Source: Aphrocallistes beatrix (taxonomy: Eukaryota > Porifera > Hexactinellida > Sceptrulophora > Aphrocallistidae). Taken from it: a stretch of 64,000 nt of DNA. Position 1 is the first letter of the stretch, and every line of letters begins with the position of its first letter. A program made the translations under genes and the position numbers. Where the stretch lies: NCBI GenBank assembly GCA_963281255.1, contig OY725491.1, positions 868,001 through 932,000 of the forward strand. The letters are read 5' to 3'. The notes beneath the pieces were generated by a model that did not search any database, had not been told where the DNA came from, and saw only the letters and a list, made by a program, of their open reading frames with translations. Below are positions 1 through 10,041 of the stretch, piece by piece.

Positions 1-527
1 TTGTGTACTGTTTTTGTTTCTTCTTCATTGTTAATTATTTTAAGGTATGTGATTGGAGATTAATTCATACAAATAAGTGCCTTTTTTTCCTAGCGGAGGT
101 TGGCAAGTGTGAAATTATGATTCTCCGTAAATTATACGATCAAGCATAATCTCATACTTGCCAATTTCTGGAAAGAAACAGGCGGGACATAAGTAGGATT
201 TTAGTGTGGCTATTTAGCGGGACATGGTATATTCGTCATATACACTGAATAGCTGGACAATTCCATTTTGCGTAACATTTTCGCGGAACATTACCTTCAA
301 TATATTTCCGAAAAAGCAGGACATCTCACGGGGCTTATGATGGAAAGCAAAAGGAATTTCCTGCAAGTAGCAGTTTATGGTTTAATTATCATAGTTACAT
401 CAACAAAAGATTACACATAAAAAGATACAAAATCAAGTTATAAATTTAGGAAAGAAATCAGATAAATTTCTAACAACTGATTAAACATAAAATAGAATAA
501 AAATAAGACAGATAAAGAGTTCTATTT

Positions 528-1652
528 TTAGTACACTTGATTAGACCGAATCGCCTGAATGAAAGGAGGTCTTTGCTGAGTTCTCTCGTCCAGACTAGCT
601 CTATAGTTCTCCATCAGAGGTCGAGTTAGCCAATCATTTACGTGATTGATCTTCTTTCTTTGAATAAATAGTTTAACAACAATACATACAAGAACAACGA
701 GATAAGTTAGAAATGAATACATACTTATAAAATTAATAGCAATAAGATTCATGTAGGAAAATATACATTGTATTATATTCCAAAATTTATAGTTTTGGAA
801 TAAGAAATCTTTAAATAATTCGATTGAAAATGGTCCAAAAAGCAAGAAGTCTATCAAACCGAAGTAGAAATGAGAGATGTAATGAAGTAATAATATAAAT
901 AATGCACAATGCGAGAATGTTTGTGTGTGATAGAATTGATTTGCAACTACCTTTTTCTCTAAATAGTCATTTCGAGAAGAATGGTAAAATGCTTCATCTC
1001 TTCTTCCTTTCAACAAGACATAGAAAGAACGATAAGAGGAAATATATGCACGAATGTCAATCAAAAAGAATGGTAAGAGCTGCATATACAAAATGTTTTG
1101 AGTTTCAAGATAATTGGACAATGTTAACATGACGATAACTCGAACTAAAATATACACACTATATCCCTTAACATAATTCCCATACGGTAAATTGATAAAA
1201 GCCCTCCTCAACACGATTAGAAATAGACAGATTACAGTGGGTATTACACTCAATGGAATTTCTGACGAGAAATTTAATATCGTCATGATGCTGTCTTTCT
1301 TCTTGCCTTGGCTAATAATTTTATTTTGCATGTCAAAATTAGGTACAAGATGCCACACTGGGACATGAAGATCAATCAATAGAAATTGTTGAACTGAGGA
1401 GAAAAGTTTCGCTAAAATCTCTAACATCGTCAGTGCGATAACGAAGTTATACACCATGGATTTTATTTTTAGATTTTTCTTCACTTTATCTAAATCTAAA
1501 TCAAATATTGTAGAGTAAGGAACATTCCTAATTTGTATTTTAACCTGATATTTCTTATACATGAAATATGATAACACTGATAGAGTGACGGAAGCATACG
1601 GAAACAATAGAATTGGGAGAATCTGATCGAAGAGGAGCAATCCGTTCGCCAT
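528..1652 (-). CDS. RPPFIQA-family seven-helix membrane protein, copy 1 (intact)
   Basis: Single-exon ORF of 374 aa beginning MANGLLLFDQ. I do not recognise the family. Hydrophobic segments lie near residues 9-31, 68-90, 131-150, 163-180, 185-205, 243-268 and 302-330. The loops carrying the conserved basic motifs (KKYQVKIQIRNVPYSTIF near 33-51, LLKGRRDEAFYHSS near 215-228, NHVNDWLTRPLMENYR in the tail) would be cytoplasmic by the positive-inside rule, giving N-out, C-in. The protein ends QRPPFIQAIRSNQVY. No signal peptide, DRY, CWxP or NPxxY motif of rhodopsin-like receptors is evident. Closest relative in the window is the truncated copy at 2490-2727, which shares its 3' flank. Function unknown; receptor or channel are both open. 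Confidence 0.85.
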   Translation of the reverse strand: MANGLLLFDQILPILLFPYASVTLSVLSYFMYKKYQVKIQIRNVPYSTIFDLDLDKVKKNLKIKSMVYNFVIALTMLEILAKLFSSVQQFLLIDLHVPVWHLVPNFDMQNKIISQGKKKDSIMTILNFSSEIPLSVIPTVICLFLIVLRRAFINLPYGNYVKGYSVYILVRVIVMLTLSNYLETQNILYMQLLPFFLIDIRAYISSYRSFYVLLKGRRDEAFYHSSRNDYLEKKVVANQFYHTQTFSHCALFILLLHYISHFYFGLIDFLLFGPFSIELFKDFLFQNYKFWNIIQCIFSYMNLIAINFISMYSFLTYLVVLVCIVVKLFIQRKKINHVNDWLTRPLMENYRASLDERTQQRPPFIQAIRSNQVY

Positions 1653-2489
1653 CTAATTTTTTTCTCAGCTTTTTAACGCAATTAAATGTTTATAATGTTT
1701 TAGCTTCAAATTTAGTCAATTGCAATCACAGACAATTTATACTGGACAGACAGTAGAATGCTAAGATCCAACTTTTCTAAAAGTGATAACTTCTTGACAT
1801 GAGGAGAGTTTAAGATTTCTACTGAGGAAAAAGTAAGAAATTTGTAAGCACTTTAAAAGTTGATGTAACATTGATTTGATAATAGTACTGTGATGGCCTT
1901 TATGAGTCATAATGAATTGAAGATCTGTAAAGCAGCAGAGTATCTGGCTTATTTGAATGCAATTATAGCTTCTGAGGGAATTAGTTGATAATAGTGCTAA
2001 CTTAATTAAAGTTTTTCTCTTGCAAGCATTACAAAATTATCATAATAGTAATCAATTTGAGAGACAATTGTATAACTATATATGTGTATTAGTAATGATA
2101 TTTAAATGTATGCGGTGTGAGCAAGTAAAATGCTAAGATTTGAAATTTTGCAATTGATAGCATTAAGAAATGAATTTGAAGAGGGATTCAGATTTTTACA
2201 AACAGAAAATTGGAAAATTTAAGGACCTTTAGAAGTTGATAATATTGAGCTTAACTGTGATCCTTTGTAAAATAAACGTACAAAAGAGTTAAGTTGGAAA
2301 CCAAATGAGATTTCTTGTGAGTAGAAACCAGCGTTTTTAGTATTTTATAATTGCATCAACAAAAAGTTAATTAAAACACAAAAATATGCGAAATCAAGTT
2401 ATAAATATTGTAAAGAAAATAGGTAAGCTTATAATAGTACATAAAATGGCTTAAATAGAACAAAGTAAGACAGATAAAGAATTCTATTT
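1653..2489. other. Gene-free spacer between copies 1 and 2
   Basis: AT-rich, no coding signal on either strand. The stretch next to copy 2 (about 2315-2490) resembles the stretch next to copy 1 (about 340-528), so the duplication that made the two copies included roughly 170 bp beyond the stop codons. Bases 1-527 are likewise gene-free; 180-330 contains several GCGGGACA words belonging to a dispersed repeat seen again near 55265-55440 and 59650-59830. Confidence 0.6.
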
Positions 2490-2730
2490 TTAGTAGACTT
2501 GATTAGACCGAATCGCCTGAATGAAAGGAGGTCTTTGCTGAGTTCTCTCCTCCAGACTAGCTCTATAGTTCTCCATCAGAGGACGAGTTAGCCAATCATT
2601 TACGTGATTGATTCTCCTTCTTCGAATGAATATTTTAACAACAATAAACACTAGAACAACGAGATAAGTTAGAAATGAGTACAAAACTAGAATAGTAACC
2701 GCAACATTGTTCAAGTGGAGAAATATAGGA
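2490..2730 (-). pseudogene. RPPFIQA-family copy 2, 3' fragment cut by a transposon
   Basis: Only the last helix and cytoplasmic tail remain (YSFLTYLVVLVFIVVKIF through RPPFIQAIRSNQVY), almost identical to copy 1. Similarity to copy 1 stops near 2730, where the terminal repeat of the inserted MULE-like element begins. The missing 5' part is not found on the far side of the insertion (after 4362), so insertion was accompanied or followed by deletion. Confidence 0.88.
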
Positions 2731-2734
2731 GTAC

Positions 2735-4362
2735 GACAATTCGTAACAGACAATTCGCAACACCGTAGACCGACAACTTGTAACACCAGCTCGAACTACC
2801 ACGCTTCAACTGAATTCGTCGTTCTCGGGAATCCGTAGGCAGTGTCAAAATGGTGGTTCCACATGCCGATAGGGAACAGTGCGAGTTGATATGCGCCATC
2901 TGGGAGTGTACGCCCGATGTATGTCCTTTCGAAGTATTGAATAAGTCCGTCAGCTTCAGGAGTAGGTAGTTGTGCGGCTACTTCAGCGAACAGACCACAT
3001 ACTTCGTGAGGTGCTGCAAATGTTAGAGCCGGCATCATACGGATACGAATAGCGAGCTCTTCGTCTTGTGAGTACTCAACTTGCATTCCTTTTGCCAGCA
3101 CCTTTCGCCATACATTCTGTGTAAGGTGAAAGAAACAGCCTTTCACAACAGAAGAAGGCCAGGTGCGCTCACAACAGGGCCGTAGACAACTTTTAGAAAG
3201 TGGGGGGGCTTTAAAAATCGATGTGGAAGTTATATTTATATTTGCCATTTTATTATTGAATATTTTAATTGTCGATTTTTTAGACTATCCTGGACATTAA
3301 CCTTTTAAAAATTACTACATTTTAATTATTCAATTGTGTTTGTTGTTATATCTATATCAAATACATAACAATTTATTTTGAGTCAATTGACCTTGTAAAA
3401 TCTTCTATGAACGACAAGTTTCAGCAGAAAGGGTATGAAATGCTTCGAAAATTGGAGATTCTCTTAAATCCTGCCAATACAATCGAACAATCATAAGCCC
3501 TTACAGATGTAACTGACTTATACAAATCGGACCTAAACAAATAACTTTTGCAATCACAGCTACGTTATTACATACTGGTAGTGAAACGTCTTTCCAAGAC
3601 CTTGACTCTGTATTCTCATATCTTAAAGCATTATCTAAACCACAAAGAGTATTTTACTCTGAAATAATAAAAGTTACAAAATTAATACTATAGTCATGCC
3701 AGCAACAAATGCAACAAGCGAACGAAGTTTTAGCTCACTACGACGACTTAAGACATGGTTGCGAACAACTTCGAGTCAAGTTCGTCTTTTAACCATTGTA
3801 TGCTCCTACATACTCACAAAGAAAGAACAGACAAATTACCAATGAATGACATGTTAAATGAGTTTGTAACACGCAATAAGAGCAAGAAGAAGATATTTGG
3901 AAACTTCTAACAATAGGTATAGTAAATCATAATTTTGACATTTTGCTATGGTTACCAATTGAACAATTAGTTTATAGAGTTGGCAGGTGTAAATCAAGCC
4001 CCCAACATCAGGGGGAGGGATTACAAATGTAATTCAAGCCAGGAGAGAACCTAATTTTTTTGGGAGGGGATAGCCCCACCAATGATGGGTTGTCTTGAAG
4101 AAACCCTAACTGATAGTAAAAAACTGGGGGGACTTAAACCCCCCAAGTCCCCCTTGTCTACGGCCCTGCACAACTGCTAATTGCAGCCTTTTCACAATCC
4201 ATTAGGATCTCGTGTGGGTTAGTATGTGGACAAAGAAGTTAGATTTGTTCCCACATCTTTTTGTAAGTTACTTCTGTTTACAACATAATTGACTGATCGT
4301 GACAGTTCGAGTTGCCGGTGTTGCGAATTGTCGTGTTGCGAATTGCCTTGTTGCGAATTGTC
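2735..4362 (-). mobile_element. Degenerate Mutator-like (MULE) transposon with a hAT element inside it
   Basis: The ends are inverted copies of about 60 bp made of repeats of GACAATTCGCAAC (2735-2795 and 4302-4362). On the minus strand the interior encodes MULE transposase pieces: EILMDCEKAAISSC (about 4169-4215) and then WPSSVVKGCFFHLTQNVWRK, YFERTYIG and FPIGMWN ... TTNSVEAW (about 2800-3165). This order, acidic DxE helix then GCxFH then WN...TNxxExW, is the usual MULE core. The two coding parts are separated by the hAT relic at 3175-4168, and the upstream part has a stop. Only about 0.65 kb of MULE sequence remains, so it is a dead, internally deleted copy. Confidence 0.78.
3175..4168 (+). 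mobile_element. Degenerate hAT transposon inserted in the MULE transposase gene
   Basis: Terminal inverted repeats read CAGGGCCGTAGACAAC at the left and the reverse complement ending CTACGGCCCTG at the right; CAGGG ends are typical of hAT elements. The + strand retains a broken C-terminal dimerisation region: GSETSFQDLDSVFSYLKALS, then after a frame change VMPATNATSERSFSSLRR LKTWLR (about 3695-3765), then after a second frame change LLHTHKERTDKLP. CACAA is present at both borders, but a clean 8-bp target duplication is not. Inactive. Confidence 0.85.
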
Positions 4363-4391
4363 TGTGTTTTTGGATTTTTCCTTAATATATA

Positions 4392-4533
4392 CATAGGCGT
4401 AGCCAATGGGCCTGCAGGGCCTGTCCGCAGGCCTAATAAATATCCTGCAGGCCCAGAAAATGCTTCTGCAGCCCCAATTAAGACGGACCGTAACCCTGGC
4501 AGGCCCTTGTCGGCGCCACTGGCTACGCCCCTG
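4392..4533. mobile_element. hAT-type MITE with perfect 8-bp target duplication
   Basis: 142 bp. Inverted ends CATAGGCGTAGCCA (left) and TGGCTACGCCCCTG (right). Flanked on both sides by AATATATA (4384-4391 and 4534-4541), an exact 8-bp duplication as expected for hAT transposition. No coding capacity. Confidence 0.88.
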
Positions 4534-4541
4534 AATATATA

Positions 4542-5343
4542 CAGTAGAACGTCAGTTATCCGAACACTTCAGTTATCCGAATCCCTTGGTTGATCAGATT
4601 AAAATATAATAAATTTATAAATGATGCATCTTTGAGTTGAGAATTGGAAGTACTATACTGTCATCATTTAATATACTATTGTTGATACATACATAGATCA
4701 ATATGTATTTTATCCATATTCATCATTATGATTACTCAGTACTACTGACCAACTTTTCTATATACAGTCGACTCTCGTTAATACGAACACTGATAAGGAG
4801 TACAATCGGATAAGAAGTACAAGTTTTGATTCCCCAACCTAATCTATGGCAAAATATATACAAACGAACTCCGGTTAACACGAACACGGATAAGACGAAA
4901 TATCGGATAATAAGTACGATTTGTGGGTCCCCTTCAGTGCGTTTTCAATACTAAATACATCGGTTAATACGAACACGGATAATACGAACAGATGTGTGCC
5001 TACGAGCACTTTGAATATGGTACGTAGTATGTACGTATATATATACTAGACAGATATTTCTCAATGAAAATACAGTCGAATCTCGTTAATACAACATGGA
5101 TAATGAGTTCTCTATTTGACAAGCCAATTTCATACTCTCACGTGGTTATCACTATGTATATTAAGTATTTTGGACAAATGCAGTTATGTACGTACTTCGG
5201 TTAATACGTACTCCGGATAAGGAGTACAAATCTCCACGGTCCCTTGGTGTACGTGTTAACGAGAGTCGACTGTAATTACATAACAACTTCAGTTATCCGA
5301 ACCCCCTCGGTCCCAACCCGTTCGGATACCTGACGTCCTGCTG
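4542..5343. mobile_element. TA-flanked CAGT-end MITE (outer) hosting a second MITE
   Basis: Ends CAGTAGAACGTCAG...TATCCGAA and the inverted counterpart ending at CTG 5343, with TA on both sides. It repeats phrases like CAGTTATCCGAA near both ends. The element at 4765-5272 sits inside it. No transposase is left. TA target sites and CAGT ends suggest the pogo/Tigger branch of Tc1/mariner. Confidence 0.72.
4765..5272. mobile_element. CAGTCGACTCTCG MITE nested in the 4542 element
   Basis: Inverted ends CAGTCGACTCTCGTTAATAC and GTTAACGAGAGTCGACTG, bordered by TA. The interior repeats phrases such as CGGATAAGGAGTAC and GGTTAATACGAAC, and a further CAGTCGAATCTCGTTAATAC start occurs near 5072, hinting at a composite of two copies. 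Non-coding. Confidence 0.8.
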
Positions 5344-5345
5344 TA

Positions 5346-5841
5346 TATTGTAAACAAAGGTTAACGAATAATTTTTCATATGGATTCGAAAATATGATAT
5401 TCGAAATCTACACCCCTAAAACCCCATATCAACCGTTGAAAGCAAGTTTCTAGCATATTTTTGAGATTTGTTTACTTTATATATCTATTGTAAACAAAGG
5501 TAAACAAATTAATTTTCAAATCTACTCGAAAATACTATATTCGAAATCTACACCCCTAAAAACCCCATGTCAACCGTTGGAAGCTAGTTTCTAGCATAAT
5601 TTTCAAAATTCGTCAAATCGTGTGAAAATATGTATATAAAGGTGTGAAAATATACAAATAACCTTTTTACTGCCATACACTATAATATATAATTGAGACA
5701 TTCATATAAGTTATTGCTTTAAAGTATTAATTACAATTACAACCTACAATAGTGTCGTATAATGATTTCTATTGTGAGAGTGAAGCCGTACATAGTATTG
5801 TATAGAAAAGGTGTGAAAAATTGTTTTCCATTTTTTTTGCA
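5346..5841. repeat. Dispersed GTAAACAAA repeat, two tandem units
   Basis: Two units of about 130 bp (5346-5475 and 5485-5610) share ATTCGAAATCTACACCCC, CATATCAACCGTTG and TTTCTAGCATA. Further copies occur near 20930-21100, 44160-44400, 44870-45080 and, as opposed arms, 46545-47110. No ORF; probably a non-autonomous element family. The stretch 5610-5841 is AT-rich with nothing recognisable. Confidence 0.65.
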
Positions 5842-6156
5842 GAGGTGTGAAAATTTCGCTTAGATTTTCGAACTTAATCCTAGATTCATCATTTGACACC
5901 TACATGCCAATTTTCGTATCTCTACGACTTGCCAATTCTTCAATCAATTCGGACAAACAAACGGACAAAAAAATCCTAGTATTTTAATATATAAGATATC
6001 TTATATATTAAAACTCTAGGATTTTTTTTTTTTTTGTTTGTTTGTCCGAATTGATTGAAGAATTGGCAAGTCGTAGAGATACGAAAATTGACATGTAGGT
6101 GTCAAATGATGAATCTAGGATTAAGTTCGAAGATCTAACCGAAATGTTCACACCTC
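5842..6156. repeat. Long near-perfect inverted repeat (hairpin), about 157-bp arms
   Basis: The sequence folds about the centre 5997/5998, where ATATAAGATATCTTATAT is a perfect palindrome. The left arm words CCTAGATTCATCATTTGACA and CAATTCTTCAATCAATTCGG return inverted on the right. A partial relative lies near 59840-60070, so this is a repeat family, probably a foldback MITE. Confidence 0.9.
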
Positions 6157-6579
6157 ACCGAGATAGGTGACAAAATGTGCAAGACCAATCAAATTCGATT
6201 ATTTTATAATACAAATACATTGGAATAAAATAGTAGCGACTTATGCATTCAATCAAAAGAACTATTTGTGATTGAAATTCATTGGTTTATGTGAACCAAT
6301 CAATTATCAGCCTTTTATAATGCCATTCACACGATTCTATTTCATATAAATGATTGAATAATGCTATTTTGAGTCTATAATTTGATTGTTAACAACAATT
6401 AAAGTGTGTTATATGCTACGATCAATCAATTCGATCATAAAATAACTTTTAACGACATGGACTGGAATTGATTATTTTAGTATAATAATCTTAAGCAATG
6501 TGAACTTTGTGTATTCAAATTGAGCTTACATTCAGGATTACTTGACTTAATACGAAGTAAATTCTATTTATCACGAAAC

Positions 6580-6763
6580 AAAATTTCTGCTACAATTCTG
6601 ATTTCATCAATGTAATCATAGACAAATGACAATCCAGCGTAATTAGTATAAAACAAGAATGCGAGGAATTGTTTCTCTAATATCCGCAAGCGCCCACTGA
6701 GTAAATCTGCAGACACGCAGTGTCTGCAAGCCACGCAGCGCAAGCAAGCGAAGCGCGCTTGTA
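6580..6763. mobile_element. End of a MITE family with GC-rich AAGCGCGCTTCGCTTGC terminus
   Basis: A GC-rich block (CTGCAGACACGCAGTGTCTG, then GCGCAAGCAAGCGAAGCGCG, CTTGTAATAA) contrasts with AT-rich surroundings. The block and about 100 bp next to it are repeated in inverse orientation at 40735-40920. The same terminus bounds the element at 46438-47187. The other end of this copy was not located; 6157-6579 shows no gene. Confidence 0.6.
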
Positions 6764-6840
6764 ATAAAGTAATCTCTTGTAAGAATAAAGTGGTTTATTA
6801 CAAAACAAAATCTTATTCAACTACGTAAAATATAAAAGTA

Positions 6841-6972
6841 AGTCTCTTTCTATTTCTATTTTTCTTGCAACATTAAGGGTTTAGAAAAAAGGGATATTAT
6901 GCTGCTGTTTGCAATAGTTTAGCTTTGATAATATACTTATTACTACTTTCATTTACATAAAATGATCTATTT
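6841..6972 (+). pseudogene. Duplicated 3' end of the second seven-helix family gene
   Basis: Matches the last about 130 bp of the gene at 11757-12731 (YYAAVCNSL.LIIYLLL.SFT, stop) but with a small deletion and an in-frame stop. The match continues non-coding to about 7190, mirroring 12606-12960. Each copy lies just upstream of an RPPFIQA-family gene (7390 and 13105), so the unit [family-2 3' end + spacer + RPPFIQA gene] was duplicated. Confidence 0.8.
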
Positions 6973-7389
6973 GTGGAGATTAAAAGTAAATAAATATTCG
7001 AATTCTGAGCAGATATCCAACAACAAACTTATCGCAAGGATGGAAGTTGTTGAGTTGTACTGATAATTTAGTTGAACTAATTTCTAAGAATTATTACAAC
7101 TAGAGACATTAGATTAGTGCTTACAGTTCAAATTAGCTCACTTTTCTCTGAAGTTGTATGACTAAAAAATTGTATTTATTGAATTTTATGAAATTTATTT
7201 TCACTGTCCTTGTCCCTAAAGTACGCTACCACAACAGGAGAATTTAACTCTGGATAAACACATGCAGATGTTAGCATTGTGTACTATTAACTACAAAAAT
7301 AAGCTTATATAAATACAAATATTATAATACTTTAGATTATAAGTAATCTTTGTTTAAATATACTTGTATTACGAAAAAAGAGAGCTAAA

Positions 7390-8505
7390 ATGTCATTGAC
7401 TACACCAGAAATCGAGGAAATCATATTTGTGTTAGCTCTGGTTTCAATTATTGCTGTCACTGTACCTGTGTTGATCTACTTCCTGTATCAGAAATATCAG
7501 ATTAGAATTCAGATTAGAAATGTTCCTTACTCAACCATATTCAATATCGACTTAGATAAAGTGAAGAAGAATCTGGAGATACAATCCATGGTGTATAATT
7601 TCGTTATTTTAATGATGATGATTGAGATTATAACGAATGTATTCCTAGGAATTGGAGCGATTGGATATTCAGAGAATGTGACATCCACTGATAGAAATCT
7701 CACAAAATTTATCATAGTCGAACAAAACGGATACCTTCATTATATAGGTAACTTGTCTGGGATCACAATAGGTTTCGTATTTCCCATACTCTGCCTATTC
7801 CTAATTGTATTAAGAAGAGCTTTCATCAATTTACCATACAAGAAGTGGGTGTGGAAATACAGCGTGTATATCTTAATTAGAGCAATTGTCATGTTGATAT
7901 TATTGTGGTTTGAAATAACATTTAACATTGGAATGTTCATGCAATTATTATTGGGCATATTTGATTTTTATGTGTACATTTCTTGTTCTCGCGCTTTCTA
8001 TGTCTTGTTGAAAGGAAGAAGAGATGAAGCTCTCTACCATTCTTCTCGAAGGGATTATTTGGAGAAGAAGAGAATCGCTAAGCAATTCTTTTATACTCAA
8101 GTCTCGACTCGCTTTAGCGGATTTTTGATAATAATGCTATACATCTCTGTCTTCTCCACTAGCATATTCCACACTTTTTCTCATCCCAATTTCTTTAAAC
8201 TTATGACGTTTGACTATTTTCCTAAATTTTCGTCTTCTTGGCATGCGTTTGCATTCGAAATAGCTGACATAAGTGAACTAATAGGATCAGTACTCATTTA
8301 TCTGATAGAGATATATATATTTTTCGCATATTTATTTGTTACCATAAGTATTCTAGTCAAACTATTCATTCGGAGGAAGAAATTCAATCACGTGAATGAC
8401 TGGATAACTCGGCCTCTGATGGAAAGATACCGCTCTAACCTGGAGGAGAGAACTCAGCAAAGACCTCCTTTCATTCAGGCGTTTAGACCTGGTATTGTTT
8501 ACTGA
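7390..8505 (+). CDS. RPPFIQA-family seven-helix membrane protein, copy 3 (intact)
   Basis: 371 aa, one exon, starting MSLTTPEIEE. Predicted helices near 11-33, 67-90, 122-147, 155-173, 178-197, 238-258 and 305-335. The first external loop has sequons NVT and NLT, supporting an outside location; the acidic N-terminus also favours outside. Conserved inner motifs: YQKYQIRIQIRNVPYSTIF, LPYKKWVWKYSVYI, LLKGRRDEALYHSSRRDYLE, and the tail NHVNDWITRPLMERYR ... QQRPPFIQAFRPGIVY. Closest to copy 7 (14924-16048), with which it shares both flanks (7200-7290 resembles 14710-14815; 8506-8640 resembles 16049-16180). Function unknown. Confidence 0.87.
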   Translation: MSLTTPEIEEIIFVLALVSIIAVTVPVLIYFLYQKYQIRIQIRNVPYSTIFNIDLDKVKKNLEIQSMVYNFVILMMMIEIITNVFLGIGAIGYSENVTSTDRNLTKFIIVEQNGYLHYIGNLSGITIGFVFPILCLFLIVLRRAFINLPYKKWVWKYSVYILIRAIVMLILLWFEITFNIGMFMQLLLGIFDFYVYISCSRAFYVLLKGRRDEALYHSSRRDYLEKKRIAKQFFYTQVSTRFSGFLIIMLYISVFSTSIFHTFSHPNFFKLMTFDYFPKFSSSWHAFAFEIADISELIGSVLIYLIEIYIFFAYLFVTISILVKLFIRRKKFNHVNDWITRPLMERYRSNLEERTQQRPPFIQAFRPGIVY

Positions 8506-8861
8506 TAATTGAACCACTAACATGGGATGTGGTTGATATGTTTATTGATAGTTTTGTAATTGGAAGTTAAGGTCTCTCCATGATAAGTTTGTATGTTCCA
8601 ATTCTATAATCTGTGTGTTTCTATTAATTTCTATTAAACTTCTATTAAAACTAATAAATACTAACTCTACTTTAATTCATAATGAAACTCATGATAATAT
8701 CACAAGGGTCGATGTTATTGAGTTGTACTGACATTTTAGTTGAATTAATTTAAAAAATCAAATGCAACTAAAAGCATTATATTACAACTTACAATTCAAA
8801 TTACGTAGCTTACTTTCTATCTGAAATTGTAAAAATTCAGAATTGATATTTATTGGGCTCC

Positions 8862-8963
8862 GATCGCCCTCTGATGGAACGGTACCGCTCTGATCTGGAG
8901 AAGAGAAGAACTCAGCGAAGACCTCCTTTCATTCAGGCGATTAGGTCTCATCTTGTGTATTGA
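8862..8963 (+). pseudogene. RPPFIQA-family copy 4, tail-only fragment
   Basis: Encodes only RPLMERYRSDLEKRRTQRRP PFIQAIRSHLVY and a stop. Directly upstream, 8700-8860 is a third copy of the spacer seen at 7035-7190 and 12790-12960, so the fragment joins spacer to coding tail, deleting the rest of a gene. Confidence 0.85.
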
Positions 8964-9704
8964 TAATTAAGATATTAAGAAAGTCTATATTTAATGTATT
9001 TCATGATGCTTTTGTTTATTAATTTATTGTTATAATATTAATTTCCTGTATCTATATGTTCCATTTTTTATAAATTAGCATGCTTTGTTCGCTTTCCTAA
9101 TACCACAGATTAACATTTTGTGTTCGTGTCAGGTTCCATATGGGTGTTTTTAAAACAAAATATCGAGTTGGATGCACCAACTTATTTGCTCTTCACATCT
9201 CTAAGTCACTACCGATTGTACAGGTTGCACTGGACATATTTGGTAATAGCATAGGTTCTTAGCATTGTTAGCAGTTGGTGATTAATGCTATACTAAATGC
9301 TCACCTGAGTCCTAATACTTGAGTAGATAGATGCATGTTATTAGATGTAAGCTGGGTCGATGCAATTACATAAACAAAATATCCTTTAGAAACACAACTG
9401 TATGATGCTTCAAATGTCTTGGCCGGTCATATTATATAAGTAGTGTATTACAATAACTCCTTTGTTTGTGCTCGTCTCGAATCGAGTTTAATAGTATATC
9501 TTCATAGAGATGGTAATATTCCAATATAATTTCATATATTTATATTTCAAATCTTTGTTACACATAACCCTAATACATTGATATATATTGGCACACTGAG
9601 GAAGATTCTCGTTTGCTAAACGTTTCGACTCTAAAGACATAGTAGATGTATAGATATCGATGGGCTAACAGAGACTTGCAGTATCAAAGCCACAACATAC
9701 TACA
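8964..9704. other. Gene-free stretch
   Basis: AT-rich; no ORF with coding character. Near 9590-9640 a phrase with a GAGGAAG...AACGTTTCGAC pattern may be a decayed retroelement end, but I cannot support a family. Confidence 0.4.
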
Positions 9705-9854
9705 TAGAAGAAGTTCAATCACGTGAATGATTGGATAACTCGCCCTCTGATGGAAAGATACCGCTCTAGTCTGGATAAGAGAAGAACTCAGCAAAGACCT
9801 CCTTTCATTCAGGCGTTTAGATCTGGTATTGTCTCCGGACGATTGAACCATTAG
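9705..9854 (+). pseudogene. RPPFIQA-family copy 5, tail-only fragment with lost stop
   Basis: Encodes KKFNHVNDWITRPLMERYRS SLDKRRTQQRPPFIQAFRSG IV, then continues SGRLNH because the usual TAC TGA has become TCC GGA; the next stop is at 9852. Most similar to copies 3 and 7. No upstream coding sequence is present. Confidence 0.85.
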
Positions 9855-10041
9855 CATAGTGTGTGCTTGTATTTACATTCAATTTTGTACCATCAATATC
9901 AAATACATGTATTTTTTCAAAAATTGTGTCAATAATATGTTTATTAAAAATTGAGTAAAAGATTTTGCTCTTGAAGGATTTCTTACTCAGATAATGCATC
10001 CGTAATATGCAGCAATTATGTTAACAGTAGCCACTATAGGG

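Noticed and set aside
902..1132. 76-codon + strand ORF
   Set aside because: It is the antisense shadow of RPPFIQA copy 1. Similar antisense shadows at 13458-13700, 15280-15468, 23989-24270 and 28388-28579 repeat in every copy because the coding strand is conserved.
9577..9660. Possible Penelope or SINE end (GAGGAAG...AACGTTTCGAC)
   Set aside because: Only a short resemblance, with no reverse transcriptase, tail or repeat boundary visible.
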